Translations under genes and position numbers: made by a program | Part shown: piece by piece, positions 1-9,289 of the stretch | Layout of the letters: each line of letters starts with the position of its first letter | Position numbering within the stretch: the first letter of the stretch is position 1 | The notes under the pieces: generated by a model | The model's database searches: none | Told to the model about the DNA's origin: nothing | What the model saw: the letters and a program-made list of their open reading frames with translations, nothing else | NCBI RefSeq assembly: GCF_014647835.1 | Contig: NZ_BMPY01000006.1 | Span: 62,001 to 126,000 of the forward strand | Length of the DNA stretch: 64,000 bases | Direction: 5' to 3' | DNA from: Microbispora rosea subsp. aerata | Lineage (GTDB): Bacteria > Actinomycetota > Actinomycetes > Streptosporangiales > Streptosporangiaceae

Positions 1-1471
1 CGCGCAGGCGCTCGCGGTAGGCGCGGCCGTATCCGGTGGAGCCTCCGTAGTTGACGTCGATCACGCCGATCCCGCGGCTGGTGAAGAAGGCCTTCTCCAG
101 GCTCAGCTCGCTCGTCGCGTGGGAGGTCGGCCCGCCGTGCACGAAGACGACGTACGGCGCGCCGCCCTCGTCGGCCTGCCGCGGCGGATACAGGTACGCG
201 TGGACCCGGCCGCCCGCGCCGCCGTCGAAATCCACCGCCCGCGGCTCCGCCGCCTCGAACTCCACGGCCTCGAACTCCGCCGTCTCGAACTCCGCGGTCT
301 TGAACTCCACGGTCTTGAACTCCACGGCGCAGGGCACCGGGAGCACGGCGGCGGCGGGAAGGTCCTCGATCTCCCGCCGCACCTCCTCGGCCCGCCCGGT
401 CGCGGTGTCGATCCGTACGACCGTGCGCGGCCGGTCCGGCCCGTAGCCGATGCCCGCGAGTGTGCCGCCGTCGGCGTCCAGCACGGGCGACCACCCCCGG
501 AACGGGACGTCGAGGTCGCGCAGCGTGCCCGTGTCCGGGTCGAGGATCCCCAGGCGCAGGTCGCCGTGCCCGTGCAGGACCGCGAGCCGTCCGCCGTCCA
601 GCACGGCGTACGGCAGGCCGCCGAGCTGCCACAGCGGCCCGGCGAACTCCTCCTCGGCCGGGCAGAGGGCTTCGCACGCCGCCGTGGAGACGTCGGCGCG
701 GTAGAGGTTCCACCAGCCGGAGCGATCCGAGACGACGTACAGCCGCCGGTCGTCGCACCACACCGGCGCGAGGACCGACTCGTCCCGCCCGCCCATCACC
801 AGCCGCGTGGCGCCGTCGGACAGCCGGGTGACCCGCAGCTCCGTGCTCGTCCAGGGCATGTGCGGGTGGCTCCAGCAGACGTAGGCGAGGTGCCGGCCGT
901 CGGGGGACGGCGTGGGCGAGGCGTAGAAGTCGCTACCGGTGACCCACTCCGTGATCTCATGGTCCCCGGTCAGCGCCACGGACACGATCGAACGGGTGAC
1001 CTCGGCGTCCTGGTGGTGGCGTTCCCGGACGCACCACAGCCGCGGGCCGTCCGGGCCGCCGTGGACCCGCAGGTCGGCGTAGCGCAACGCGGCCGGCTCC
1101 TTCGGCTCCGGCGTGATCGGGCGGGGCCGCTCCGCGCGCGAACCGGAGACCCGGGCGAGATAGAGCCGCTGGTCGGCGTGGTGCGCGAAGACGACGCCGT
1201 GGCCGGGGACGACGACGTAGGACCGCCCGCCGTACTCGTGCACGCGCGTACGGGCGTCCCAGGGCGCGGGGAGCAGGTCGGTGAGGGCGCCGTCGGCGGC
1301 CCGGTGCACGACCGTACGGCGGCCGCCCTCGGCGGGGCGGTCCTCCTCCCACCACGTCTCCCCGCCGAGCACGGTCGGGAAGCCGAGCCGCAGGCCGGAA
1401 CGTGCCACGTCGGTGGTGGAGATGGGTGACGGCCGTGGTGAGAACGGCCTCGGGCCTGGCGAGGGGGGCAT
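1..1471 (-). CDS. S9 family prolyl oligopeptidase (C-terminus beyond window)
   Basis: This is the first ~490 codons of a serine peptidase/acylaminoacyl-peptidase of the S9 family, starting at the ATG at 1471 (MPPSPGP...) and running off the left edge. The N-terminal part reads as a beta-propeller with repeated strand motifs such as LWCVRERH, HLAYVCWSHP and LYVVSDRSGWWNLYR. The alpha/beta-hydrolase domain begins near the window edge with VFVHGGPTSHATSE, the HGGP oxyanion motif typical of the family, then DVNYGGSTGYGR. The catalytic Ser, Asp and His would lie outside the window. Just before the hydrolase domain the protein carries a run of five-residue repeats of the type (A/V)EF(E/K)(T/A), encoded by the tandem repeat at 252-326. 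A cytoplasmic peptidase role is inferred from the absence of a signal peptide. Confidence 0.9.
   Translation of the reverse strand, partial: MPPSPGPRPFSPRPSPISTTDVARSGLRLGFPTVLGGETWWEEDRPAEGGRRTVVHRAADGALTDLLPAPWDARTRVHEYGGRSYVVVPGHGVVFAHHADQRLYLARVSGSRAERPRPITPEPKEPAALRYADLRVHGGPDGPRLWCVRERHHQDAEVTRSIVSVALTGDHEITEWVTGSDFYASPTPSPDGRHLAYVCWSHPHMPWTSTELRVTRLSDGATRLVMGGRDESVLAPVWCDDRRLYVVSDRSGWWNLYRADVSTAACEALCPAEEEFAGPLWQLGGLPYAVLDGGRLAVLHGHGDLRLGILDPDTGTLRDLDVPFRGWSPVLDADGGTLAGIGYGPDRPRTVVRIDTATGRAEEVRREIEDLPAAAVLPVPCAVEFKTVEFKTAEFETAEFEAVEFEAAEPRAVDFDGGAGGRVHAYLYPPRQADEGGAPYVVFVHGGPTSHATSELSLEKAFFTSRGIGVIDVNYGGSTGYGRAYRERLR
252..326. repeat. 15-bp tandem repeat, five units, inside S9 peptidase
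   Basis: Five head-to-tail 15-bp units of the form g(c/t)ct(c/t)gaactccrcs occupy 252-326 with only a few substitutions. On the minus strand each encodes five residues, so the copy number can change without a frameshift. The run lies in the linker between propeller and hydrolase domain. Confidence 0.85.
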
Positions 1472-1718
1472 GACCGCATCCTGCCGGACGAGCCCGCCTC
1501 CGCGGGCGGGAATGCGGGCAGTGACCTTGGAAAAGTGCCTCTGGCGCGTCGCCCGCCGGTGGTCACCGGGCCGGAGGCGCCTCCCGGCTCGGCGACCGGC
1601 CCGGCCGAGGCCCGTGGACGCCCGCTCGGGAATCTCTGACAAATGCCGCCCTCGGGCGACTTCGGGCCCCGCCGAAGACCACGAGCCCGCGAGCGATCTT
1701 CATGGGGCGAGAACGCCG

Positions 1719-1762
1719 TGAGGAGCGACCAGGGCCACGCGCAGCAGTAAGGCACGACCTAG
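1719..1762 (+). repeat. Intergenic repeat element, short copy 1
   Basis: This 44-bp stretch aligns with the 3' end of the longer elements at 14498-14662 and 30378-30470: a GGGCC-CGCGC core followed by the 12-mer GGCACGACCTAG at 1751-1762. It begins at a tgaggagc that resembles the ttagggagt start of the other copies. Its 3' end overlaps the stop codon of the binding protein encoded on the other strand (1759-1761). Confidence 0.6.
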
Positions 1763-2496
1763 TCGAGGGACGGGGGAGTGGTGTAGCGGGTGGCGAGCAC
1801 GCCGAGCTGTTCGATGACCGTGCGTTTCCAGGTGCCGTCCTCGAACATCCGGCGCAGCGCCTCCTCGACCCGGTCGCGCAGCGCGGCCGAGCCGGCGGCG
1901 ATGCCGTACTTCTCGGTCGCCAGGGGCTTGCCGCTGAAGCGGAACTTGCCGGGATACTGCGCCGACAGCCCGGCGAGCACGGGCGCGTCGGCCACGATCG
2001 CGTCCGTACGGCCCGAGGCAAGCAGCGGCGCGCAGGCCGCGGGCAGGTTCGCCTCGGCGAGGAAGAACTGCCGCCACCGGGTGCCGAACCGCTTCACGAG
2101 CGGCTCGGCGGACTCCCGGGTGGCGCAGACGCGCTTGCGGGCCAGGTCGCGCGGCCGGCGGATGGACAGGTCGTCGGCCCGGACGAGGATGTCGGTGCTG
2201 GTGACGAGGTAGGGGCCCGCGACGAACCGGGAGCCCCGCGGGCCGGTGGCGCCGACGACGAGATCGGCCCGCGCGGTGTCGGGCGTGTAGACGACCTGGT
2301 CGTCGCGGTAGCCGAGCGCGTGGGCGACGTACTGCGCGACCTCGATGTCGAAGCCCCGGTAGCGTCCGTCGGGGAGCCGGCTGACCAGGCCCGGCTGCCC
2401 GGTGCGCACGCCGACGACCAGTGTGCCGCTGCTCCCGCATCCGCAAGTCAGGAACGCGGCCACGAGGACGCCGACCACGGCAACGCCACGCCACAC
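1759..2496 (-). CDS. ABC transporter substrate-binding lipoprotein (glutamate-type, paralog)
   Basis: A 245-residue family-3 solute-binding protein (SBP_bac_3). A hydrophobic leader ends in a lipoprotein-type cysteine (C18/C20, FLTCGCGSS). The body has the family landmarks GFDIEVAQYVAHALGY, GPYLVTSTDILVRADD and DAIVADAPVLAG, and it ends in YTTPPSLD, almost the same tail as the GluB-like protein at 4160 (FTTPPSVE). It is shorter and more divergent than that protein and follows the permease gene by about 90 bp, so it looks like a tandem paralog that could feed the same permeases. The ligand is inferred to be an acidic or other polar amino acid. Confidence 0.85.
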   Translation of the reverse strand: MWRGVAVVGVLVAAFLTCGCGSSGTLVVGVRTGQPGLVSRLPDGRYRGFDIEVAQYVAHALGYRDDQVVYTPDTARADLVVGATGPRGSRFVAGPYLVTSTDILVRADDLSIRRPRDLARKRVCATRESAEPLVKRFGTRWRQFFLAEANLPAACAPLLASGRTDAIVADAPVLAGLSAQYPGKFRFSGKPLATEKYGIAAGSAALRDRVEEALRRMFEDGTWKRTVIEQLGVLATRYTTPPSLD

Positions 2497-2583
2497 GCGC
2501 TCAATATCGAGGTCGCGTCCGTCCCGCCGCCAGCAGCGACACGCAAAGCTCCCTTTACCCCCGAGCCTCCGCGTGTCCGGGCC

Positions 2584-3456
2584 TCACCGGGCGAGCGCGA
2601 CCTCGCCGCCCGCCATCTCGGCCGCCGCCGGGTCGGCCGAGATCTTGCGGCTGCGCCTGCTGCGCCGTTCCAGCCAGTTGGCGAGGTAGCCCAGCGCCAG
2701 GTTGATCAGGATGTAGACGACCGCGATGACGATCACCGAGGGGATCAGGTTGGCGTAGTTGGCCGGAACCACGCGGGCGCCCGCGTTCAGCAGGTCGGCG
2801 TACGCCACGACGAACCCGAGCGCGGTGTCCTTCAGCAGCACCACGAGCTGGCTGACGATCGCGGGCATCATCGCGGTGACCGCCTGCGGCAGCAGGATCA
2901 GCCGCATCACCTGGTTCTTGCGCAGGCCCATGGCGTACCCGGCCTCGGCCTGGCCGCGCGGCACGGCGAGGATGCCGGCGCGCACGATCTCGGCCAGGAC
3001 CGACCCGTTGTAGACCATGAGACCGAAGACCACGGCCGCGAACTCGCTCACGGTCAGCCCGGCCAGGCTTCCGCCGTACTGCGCGAAGAAGATCATCATC
3101 AGCAGCGGGATCGCGCGGAAGCCTTCCACGACCACCGCGGCCGGGATGCGCACCCAGCGGTGGTCCGACAGGCGGGCGATGCCGAACACGGCCCCGAACA
3201 GCAGCGCGAGCACCGCGGCGACCACGGCGGCGGTCAGCGTGTTGCGCAGCCCGGGCAGGATCAGCTCGGTCCAGGTGTCGGCCTGCAGGAACGGCTGCCA
3301 CAGCTTGCCGTCCCACTGCCCCTTCTCGTCGAACTTCGTCCAGACGAAGTACGCCGCCAGCAGCAGCACGACGCCGAACGCGAGCGTCAGCACGTTGTTG
3401 CGCAGGCGGGTGCGCGGGCCCGGGATGTCGTAGAGGACGGTGGCGCGATCCTTCAT
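2584..3456 (-). CDS. gluD: Glutamate-type ABC transporter permease
   Basis: A 290-residue inner-membrane permease of the polar amino acid (HisMQ/GluCD) family. The start chosen is the ATG at 3456, which overlaps the gluC stop as ATGA. An N-terminal TM near residues 20-40 precedes a periplasmic loop and the BPD_transp_1 core. The EAA loop is visible as GQAEAGYAMGLRKNQVMRLI followed by LPQAV. The tail is basic (NWLERRSRRSRKI). It would pair with GluC to form the membrane channel driven by the GluA ATPase. The longer N-terminus relative to GluC is usual for GluD. Confidence 0.92.
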   Translation of the reverse strand: MKDRATVLYDIPGPRTRLRNNVLTLAFGVVLLLAAYFVWTKFDEKGQWDGKLWQPFLQADTWTELILPGLRNTLTAAVVAAVLALLFGAVFGIARLSDHRWVRIPAAVVVEGFRAIPLLMMIFFAQYGGSLAGLTVSEFAAVVFGLMVYNGSVLAEIVRAGILAVPRGQAEAGYAMGLRKNQVMRLILLPQAVTAMMPAIVSQLVVLLKDTALGFVVAYADLLNAGARVVPANYANLIPSVIVIAVVYILINLALGYLANWLERRSRRSRKISADPAAAEMAGGEVALAR

Positions 3457-4124
3457 CGGGCCACCGCCAGACGCTGCGCCAGCCGGCCGGACAGCAGGTT
3501 CAGGGGAAGGGTCAGCACGATGAACCCGGCGGCGAAGCCGAGGAAGATGGGGATGATCGCGTCTCCGTGGGCGTCGAACAGGTTCTTCATCCGCAGCGCC
3601 GCCTCCATCACGCCGATCGCGGCCGCGACCGTCGTGTTCTTGACCAGCGCGTTCAGCAGGCTGCCGAGCGGTGCGATGACCGCGCGCACCGCCTGGGGAA
3701 GGATCACCAGGCGGAGCGTCTGCAGGAACGTCAGCCCGATCGCCCGGGCCGCCTCCGCCTGCCCGAGCGGCACGGTGTTGATCCCCGACCGCACGACCTC
3801 GCACACGAAGGCGGAGGTGTAGGCGGACAACCCGACGATCGACAGCCAGAAGCTGTTGAGCGACAGGTCGTCTTGGGAGAACTGGACGTTCATCACCGTG
3901 CCCAGGCCGAGACCACAGAACACGATGATCAGGGTGAGGGGCGTGTTGCGCAGCACGTTGACGTACAGCGCGCCCGCCCCTCGCAGCACCGGCAGCGGAC
4001 TGACGCGCATGGCCGCCAGCACGATCCCCCAGACCAGCGAGATCACCCCGCTGACCACCGTGAGCTTCACCGTCAGCCAGAACGCGCCGAGGATGACGGG
4101 AAGCTCGTCGACGACGGCCTCCAC
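3453..4124 (-). CDS. gluC: Glutamate-type ABC transporter permease
   Basis: A 223-residue permease of the HisMQ family with about five TM helices. The EAA motif reads GQAEAARAIGLTFLQTLRLV followed by LPQAVRAVIAPLGS, which contacts the ATPase. It begins about 35 bp after gluB and its stop overlaps the gluD start by four bases, so gluB-gluC-gluD are translationally linked. The family pairs this subunit with GluD for glutamate/aspartate uptake. Confidence 0.92.
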   Translation of the reverse strand: MEAVVDELPVILGAFWLTVKLTVVSGVISLVWGIVLAAMRVSPLPVLRGAGALYVNVLRNTPLTLIIVFCGLGLGTVMNVQFSQDDLSLNSFWLSIVGLSAYTSAFVCEVVRSGINTVPLGQAEAARAIGLTFLQTLRLVILPQAVRAVIAPLGSLLNALVKNTTVAAAIGVMEAALRMKNLFDAHGDAIIPIFLGFAAGFIVLTLPLNLLSGRLAQRLAVAR

Positions 4125-4159
4125 CGCCGGCCTCCTCTCAGTGCCGCTTCCGCGCCGTC

Positions 4160-4993
4160 CTAGTACCGCTCGACCGACGGCGGCGTCGTGAAGTACTTGC
4201 CGAACTCGCCGAGGTTGGCGTCGAGGGCCTTGCGCCAGCTGCCGTCGCTGAAGAACTTCTCGATGGCGTTGTTGATCGCGTCACGGCCGGCCTTGTCGTC
4301 CTTCTTGATGCCGATGCCGTACCGCTCCTCGCTGAACGGCTGGCCGACCAGCTTGAACTGGCCGGGGAACTGGGCGGCGAAGCCGGCGAGGATCGTCGCG
4401 TCCGTGGAGATCGCGTCGACCTGCTTGTTCTGCAGCAGCGGCAGGCAGGCGCCGTACCCCTGCTGCTGGGTGAGGTTCTTGGACTCCCACTCCGGCCCGA
4501 ACTTGTCGGCGAGCCGCTTCGGCGACGACGAGCCCTGGGCGCCGCAGACCTTCTTGTCCTTGAGGGACTCGACCCCGGTGATCGAGGTGTCGTCGGCGCG
4601 GACGAGGATGTCCTGCCCGGTGACCAGGTACGGCCCGGCGAAGGAGATCTTCTGCTTGCGCTCGTCGGTGATGGAGTAGGTCGCGATGACCATGTCCACC
4701 TGGCCCTGCTGGATGAACGGCTCGCGGTTGGCCGACTGGGCCTCCTTGAACGTGATCCCGCTCTCCGGCACGCCGAGCTCCTTGGCGACGTACTTCGCCA
4801 CGTCGACGTCGAACCCGCCGTAGCTGCCGTCGGGCTTCTTCAGGCCCCAGCCCGGCTGGTCGATCTTGATGCCGATCACGAGCTTCTTGTCGTTCTTCGC
4901 CTTGTCGACGATCGAGTCCGCACCGGAGTTGCCGCAGGCAGTCAGGCCGGTGGCCAGGGCGGCCAGCGCGAGCAGGCCGGCTCCGAATCGCAT
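4160..4993 (-). CDS. gluB: Glutamate ABC transporter substrate-binding lipoprotein
   Basis: A 277-residue lipoprotein from the ATG at 4993 (MRFGAGLLALAALATG, lipobox LTAC with Cys20). This start is preferred because AAAGGTGA lies just upstream. A TTG at 5041 overlapping the gluA stop and an ATG at 5011 are alternatives. The body is a type-3 solute-binding fold: GWGLKKPDGSYGGFDVDVAK, MVIATYSITDERKQ, FAGPYLVTGQDILV and DAISTDATILAGFAAQ. Position in the gluABCD order supports glutamate as ligand, an inference from synteny with the Corynebacterium/Streptomyces operon. Confidence 0.93.
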   Translation of the reverse strand: MRFGAGLLALAALATGLTACGNSGADSIVDKAKNDKKLVIGIKIDQPGWGLKKPDGSYGGFDVDVAKYVAKELGVPESGITFKEAQSANREPFIQQGQVDMVIATYSITDERKQKISFAGPYLVTGQDILVRADDTSITGVESLKDKKVCGAQGSSSPKRLADKFGPEWESKNLTQQQGYGACLPLLQNKQVDAISTDATILAGFAAQFPGQFKLVGQPFSEERYGIGIKKDDKAGRDAINNAIEKFFSDGSWRKALDANLGEFGKYFTTPPSVERY

Positions 4994-5037
4994 CCGCGTC
5001 ACCTTTCGCATCTTGTGGAGCTTGTCGTGAGCTGGGA

Positions 5038-5793
5038 TCAATGAGTGAGGATCTTCGAGAGGAAGTCGCGGGCGCGCTCGGTGCTCGGCTGGGTGAAGAA
5101 CACCGAGGGGTCGCCCTCCTCGACGATCTGGCCGTCGGCCATGAAGACGACCCGGTTCGCCGCGCGGCGGGCGAACCCCATCTCATGGGTGACGACCATC
5201 ATCGTCATGCCGTCGCGTGCCAGGCCGGTCATCACGTCGAGCACCTCCTGGACCATCTCCGGGTCGAGGGCCGAGGTGGGCTCGTCGAACAGGATCATCT
5301 TGGGGTCCATGGCCAGCGCGCGGGCGATGGCCGCGCGCTGCTGCTGACCGCCGGACAACTGGGCGGGGTATTTGCTCGCCTGGGAGGCGATGCCGACCCG
5401 TTCGAGCAGTTCCATGCCGCGCTGCTCGGCCTGCTGCCGGGCGATCTTGCGCACCTTGATCGGGCCGAGCGTGACGTTCTCGAGGATCGTCTTGTGCGAG
5501 AAGAGGTTGAAGGACTGGAACACCATCCCGACCTCGGATCGCAGCCGGGCGAGGGCCCTGCCCTCGGCGGGCAGCTCCTGCCCGTCGAAGACGATGGTCC
5601 CGGTGTCGATGGTCTCCAGCCGGTTGATCACACGGCACAGCGTGGACTTGCCGCTGCCGGACGGGCCGATGACGACGACCACTTCGCCCCGGCCCACGCT
5701 CAAGTCGATGTCTCTGAGCACGTGCAGGGGACCGAAGTGCTTGTTGACTCCCTCCAGCCTGACAAGCGGGGCCCCACCACTGTTCTCCGTCAT
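5038..5793 (-). CDS. gluA: Glutamate ABC transporter ATP-binding protein
   Basis: A 251-residue ATPase starting at the ATG at 5793 (MTENSGG). Walker A is GPSGSGKST at residues 43-51, the signature LSGGQQQR lies near 146 and Walker B ILFDEPTSALD near 166, followed by the H-loop VVTHEMGFA. This arrangement is that of the polar amino acid GlnQ/GluA type. It energises the GluCD channel. It is the first gene of the operon, and the start codon sits only a few bases downstream of a promoter-like -10, suggesting a nearly leaderless mRNA. Confidence 0.95.
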   Translation of the reverse strand: MTENSGGAPLVRLEGVNKHFGPLHVLRDIDLSVGRGEVVVVIGPSGSGKSTLCRVINRLETIDTGTIVFDGQELPAEGRALARLRSEVGMVFQSFNLFSHKTILENVTLGPIKVRKIARQQAEQRGMELLERVGIASQASKYPAQLSGGQQQRAAIARALAMDPKMILFDEPTSALDPEMVQEVLDVMTGLARDGMTMMVVTHEMGFARRAANRVVFMADGQIVEEGDPSVFFTQPSTERARDFLSKILTH

Positions 5794-5801
5794 GGTCCCC
5801 A

Positions 5802-5830
5802 AACGTAGGGGTGTCAAGACGACCAAGTCA
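5802..5830 (-). promoter_or_regulatory. Putative glu operon promoter
   Basis: Read on the minus strand, TGACTT (5830-5825) and TACGTT (5807-5802) are separated by 17 bp, a sigma-70-like spacing, and the predicted start point falls within a few bases of the gluA ATG at 5793. It is supported by position and spacing only. Confidence 0.4.
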
Positions 5831-6038
5831 CTAACGTCCCGGTACCGAATCGGTCACATCCCGGCTGTTCAGGCATCACTTTCGGTTCGCCCGTACGGCC
5901 GGCGCGCGCCGCCCGGGACGCGGTCGCGCCGTGCTTCCGCCGGCCCGCGTAGCACGGTGAGCGCCGAAGAACGCGAGCCGTACGCGCGAGTGCCCGAACC
6001 GGTGCGCGGGGTGGGGCGCCGCGGTCCCGGGAAGCGGC

Positions 6039-7505
6039 TCATCCGGGGGCGGGGAGGCTGAAGAGGCCGCCGTGATCGGCGCGATGCCGGCTCCGGCCGG
6101 TGATCTCGGGCGCTTCACGGATGGGCAGGCGCAGGACGAACCGCGCTCCCCGCTCGCTGTCTTGGATGGTCAGCGTGCCGTGGTGCGCTTCGGCGATCTC
6201 CCGGGCGATCGCGAGGCCGAGCCCGGTGCCCCCCGAGTCCCGGTCGCGTGAGGCGTCGAGCCGGGTGAAGCGGTCGAAGACCGTTTCCCGGTGTTCCGGG
6301 GCGATTCCGGCGCCGTCGTCGAGCACCTCCAGCGTCGCCGTCGGCCCGTCGGCCTTCACGCTGACGGTGATCCGCGAGGTGGCGTGACGTTCGGCGTTGT
6401 CGAGCAGGTTCACCAGGAGCCGGGTGATCCGCAGCCGGTCGCAGTCGACGACGACGTTCCGCCGGAGATCCCGCACGATCTTCATGCGGTAGGCGCGGTG
6501 GTCGAGCTCGTCGCCGACGAGCCGGCCGAGGTCGGCCGGGCTGAGGTCGAGCGGGGCGCGGGCCTCCAGCCTGGCCAGGGTAAGCAGGTCGGTCACGATC
6601 GCCTGAAGCCGGTCGACTCCGGCGAGCACCGCCGAGGTCATCGCGGGCCAGTCGGTGTCGTGCGGATTCATCTGGGCCTCTTCGAGCTGCGTCCGCATGG
6701 CGGTGAGGGGACTGCGCAGGTCGTGGGAGGCGTCCGAGGTGAACTGCCGCAGTTGCTTGTACGCGCTTTCGAGCCGGTCCAGGGTGTCGTTCACCGCCCC
6801 GGCCAGGAGCTTGATCTCTTCCTGGTAGTTGGGCGCCACGGGGACCCGGCGGTGCAGGTGGGTGGCGGTGATCTCCTCCAGCTCCGTGCGGATGGCGTCC
6901 ACGGCGGTCATGTCCCTCTTGACCACGTGGAAGGTCCCGGCCCCCGTCGTCGCGGTCGTCAGCACGGACATGCCGATCGCGAAGGACAGCGCCGTCATGT
7001 TGCCGTACCAGGGGACCGTGGGCGTCGCCACGTAGAGGAGCCAGGGCCCGTCCGGCTGATAGACCTTGTACGAGAAGACGGTCATGCAGCCCTTCAGCCC
7101 GGCGGGAGGGCACAGCACCTTGTCGGTCTCCACGCTGGCGCTGGTCGCCTGGAAGGTGGCCATCGGGGGCTTGCCGGCCAGCTGCGGCGTCGACGCGACG
7201 ACCCGGCGCCGGGCGTCCAGGACCTGGAGCGCGATGTCCTTGCCCGCGGGCAGCATGGCGGGGAGGTAGCCCTCCCTGATGAGGGGCACCACCCGGTCCC
7301 ACGCCCCGGTGACCCGAGCCCGGGCCGCGTTGTCGTCCCTGTTGCCGACGAGAATGAGGAACAGCAGGCTGACCCCGGCGCACAGCAGCGCCGCGATGGC
7401 TGAGTAACCAACCGTTCTGCGGACGAGAACGGAAGATCGGTTCCAGTTGAACACGATATCGGCCAATCCGTGGGGACTCGGGTCTATCCCCCAAGAGCAC
7501 CACAC
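6039..7505 (-). CDS. Two-component sensor histidine kinase (orphan)
   Basis: A 488-residue membrane kinase from the GTG at 7505; the exact start is uncertain. TM1 is near residues 33-53 and TM2 near 170-192, enclosing an extracytoplasmic sensor region of about 115 residues with two Cys (132, 140). A HAMP-like linker (IRTELEEITATHLHRRVPV) leads to HisKA with phospho-acceptor His261 in SDASHDLRSPLT. The HATPase domain shows NLLDNAERHA (N box), DDGAGIAPEH (G1) and GGTGLGLAI (G2). No response regulator lies beside it, so its partner is elsewhere or lost. It is upstream of, and co-directional with, the glu operon across a 245-bp gap that holds its own promoter, so co-regulation is speculative. Confidence 0.9.
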   Translation of the reverse strand: MWCSWGIDPSPHGLADIVFNWNRSSVLVRRTVGYSAIAALLCAGVSLLFLILVGNRDDNAARARVTGAWDRVVPLIREGYLPAMLPAGKDIALQVLDARRRVVASTPQLAGKPPMATFQATSASVETDKVLCPPAGLKGCMTVFSYKVYQPDGPWLLYVATPTVPWYGNMTALSFAIGMSVLTTATTGAGTFHVVKRDMTAVDAIRTELEEITATHLHRRVPVAPNYQEEIKLLAGAVNDTLDRLESAYKQLRQFTSDASHDLRSPLTAMRTQLEEAQMNPHDTDWPAMTSAVLAGVDRLQAIVTDLLTLARLEARAPLDLSPADLGRLVGDELDHRAYRMKIVRDLRRNVVVDCDRLRITRLLVNLLDNAERHATSRITVSVKADGPTATLEVLDDGAGIAPEHRETVFDRFTRLDASRDRDSGGTGLGLAIAREIAEAHHGTLTIQDSERGARFVLRLPIREAPEITGRSRHRADHGGLFSLPAPG

Positions 7506-7729
7506 AGATATGAATGGTTCAATAAACCGATATATTCAATTTTCCCAAGGCTGGGTAATAACAGATGCGAGCCCAAGTCATGAAGACGGATCCGTATCCA
7601 CGATTGGGTCGGCTCCCACCCGGCCCCGGCCCACGGTGACGCCACCCGTCGGTGTCCGTGCGTACGCGATCGGGCGCGCGGAGTCTTCGGTACGGGCGGG
7701 GGCGGGGAAGCGCCTACCCTTGTAATGCG

Positions 7730-9250
7730 ATGACTGCGACCACACAGACTGCGACGACACAGGGCGCCGAGGGCGTGAGCCGGACCTACGAGGTGCGGAC
7801 CTACGGCTGCCAGATGAACGTACACGACTCGGAGCGGCTGTCCGGACTGCTGGAGGACGCCGGATACGTCCGCGCGGCCGAAGGGGAGACGCCGGACGTC
7901 GTCGTGTTCAACACCTGCGCCGTACGTGAGAACGCCGACAACCGGCTCTACGGCAACCTGGGCCACCTGCGGCCGATCAAGATGGCCCGCAAGGGCATGC
8001 AGATCGCGGTCGGCGGGTGCCTGGCGCAGAAGGACCAGGGCGAGATCGTCCGCCGCGCCCCCTGGGTGGACGTGGTCTTCGGCACCCACAACATCGGGTC
8101 GCTGCCGGTGCTGCTGGAGCGGGCGCGGATCGCCGAAGAGGCCCAGGTCGAGATCAAGGAGTCCCTGGAGACCTTCCCCTCCACGCTGCCGAGCCGCCGC
8201 GAGTCGGCCTACGCGGCCTGGGTGGCGATCTCGGTCGGGTGCAACAACACCTGCACGTTCTGCATCGTGCCGTCGCTGCGCGGCAAGGAGAAGGACCGCC
8301 GTCCCGGCGACATCCTCAACGAGGTGCGCACGCTCGTCGACCAGGGCGTCCTGGAGATCACCCTGCTGGGCCAGAACGTCAACACGTACGGCGTGGAGTT
8401 CGGCGACCGGCTGGCGTTCGGCAAGCTGCTGCGGGCCTGCGGCGACATCGAGGGCCTGGAGCGGGTCCGCTTCACCTCGCCCCACCCGGCCGCCTTCACC
8501 GACGACGTGATCGCCGCCATGGCCGAGACGCCGAACGTGATGCACCAGCTCCACATGCCGCTGCAGTCCGGCTCCGACCGCATCCTCAAGGCCATGCGCC
8601 GGTCGTACCGGTCCGAGCGCTACCTCGGGATCATCGAGCGGGTCCGGGCCGCGATGCCGGACGCCGCGATCTCCACCGACATCATCGTGGGCTTCCCCGG
8701 CGAGACCGAGGAGGACTTCCAGCAGACCCTCGACGTGGTGCGGCAGTCGCGCTTCGCCAACGCGTTCACGTTCCAGTACTCCATCCGGCCCGGCACCCCC
8801 GCCGCCACGATGGAGAACCAGGTGCCCAAGGAAGTCGTCCAGGAGCGGTACGAGCGGCTGGTGGCCCTCCAGGAGGAGATCTCCTGGGAGGAGAACAAGA
8901 AGCAGGTCGGGCGCACCCTGGAGGTGCTGATCGCCGAGGGCGAGGGCCGCAAGGACGACACCACCCACCGCCTGTCCGGCCGCGCCGCCGACAACCGGCT
9001 CGTCCACCTCGACGCTTCCGGCGCCGCCGGCGCGCGCCCCGGGGACATGGTCACGGTCGAGGTCACCTACGCCGCGCCGCACCACCTGGTGGCCGACAAG
9101 GTCCTGTCCGTACGGCGCACCCGCGCGGGCGACGCCTGGGAGGCCCGGCAGGGCGCCCCGCGCCGGGGCAACGCGGTCAACCTGGGGATGCCCACCATCG
9201 GCCGTCCCGCCCCGCTGCCCGCCGAGCCGCCCGCCTGCTCGGCCGTCTGA
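7730..9250 (+). CDS. miaB: tRNA-2-methylthio-N6-dimethylallyladenosine synthase
   Basis: A 506-residue radical SAM methylthiotransferase that adds the methylthio group to i6A37 of tRNAs. The N-terminal UPF0004 domain carries the three auxiliary cluster cysteines C27 (YGCQMN), C63 (NTCAVRENA) and C97 (GGCLAQ). The radical SAM triad is C171, C175 and C178 in [10 protein letters not shown]-terminal TRAM-type domain follows ([10 protein letters not shown]...RLVHLD). The start chosen is the ATG at 7730, since the extra upstream codons are arginine-rich and not family-like. It works on the product of MiaA, encoded at 13590. Confidence 0.95.
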   Translation: MTATTQTATTQGAEGVSRTYEVRTYGCQMNVHDSERLSGLLEDAGYVRAAEGETPDVVVFNTCAVRENADNRLYGNLGHLRPIKMARKGMQIAVGGCLAQKDQGEIVRRAPWVDVVFGTHNIGSLPVLLERARIAEEAQVEIKESLETFPSTLPSRRESAYAAWVAISVGCNNTCTFCIVPSLRGKEKDRRPGDILNEVRTLVDQGVLEITLLGQNVNTYGVEFGDRLAFGKLLRACGDIEGLERVRFTSPHPAAFTDDVIAAMAETPNVMHQLHMPLQSGSDRILKAMRRSYRSERYLGIIERVRAAMPDAAISTDIIVGFPGETEEDFQQTLDVVRQSRFANAFTFQYSIRPGTPAATMENQVPKEVVQERYERLVALQEEISWEENKKQVGRTLEVLIAEGEGRKDDTTHRLSGRAADNRLVHLDASGAAGARPGDMVTVEVTYAAPHHLVADKVLSVRRTRAGDAWEARQGAPRRGNAVNLGMPTIGRPAPLPAEPPACSAV

Positions 9251-9289
9251 CCCCGGCCGTCCCGGAAGGGTTCCCCCGCGCTGGCGTCA

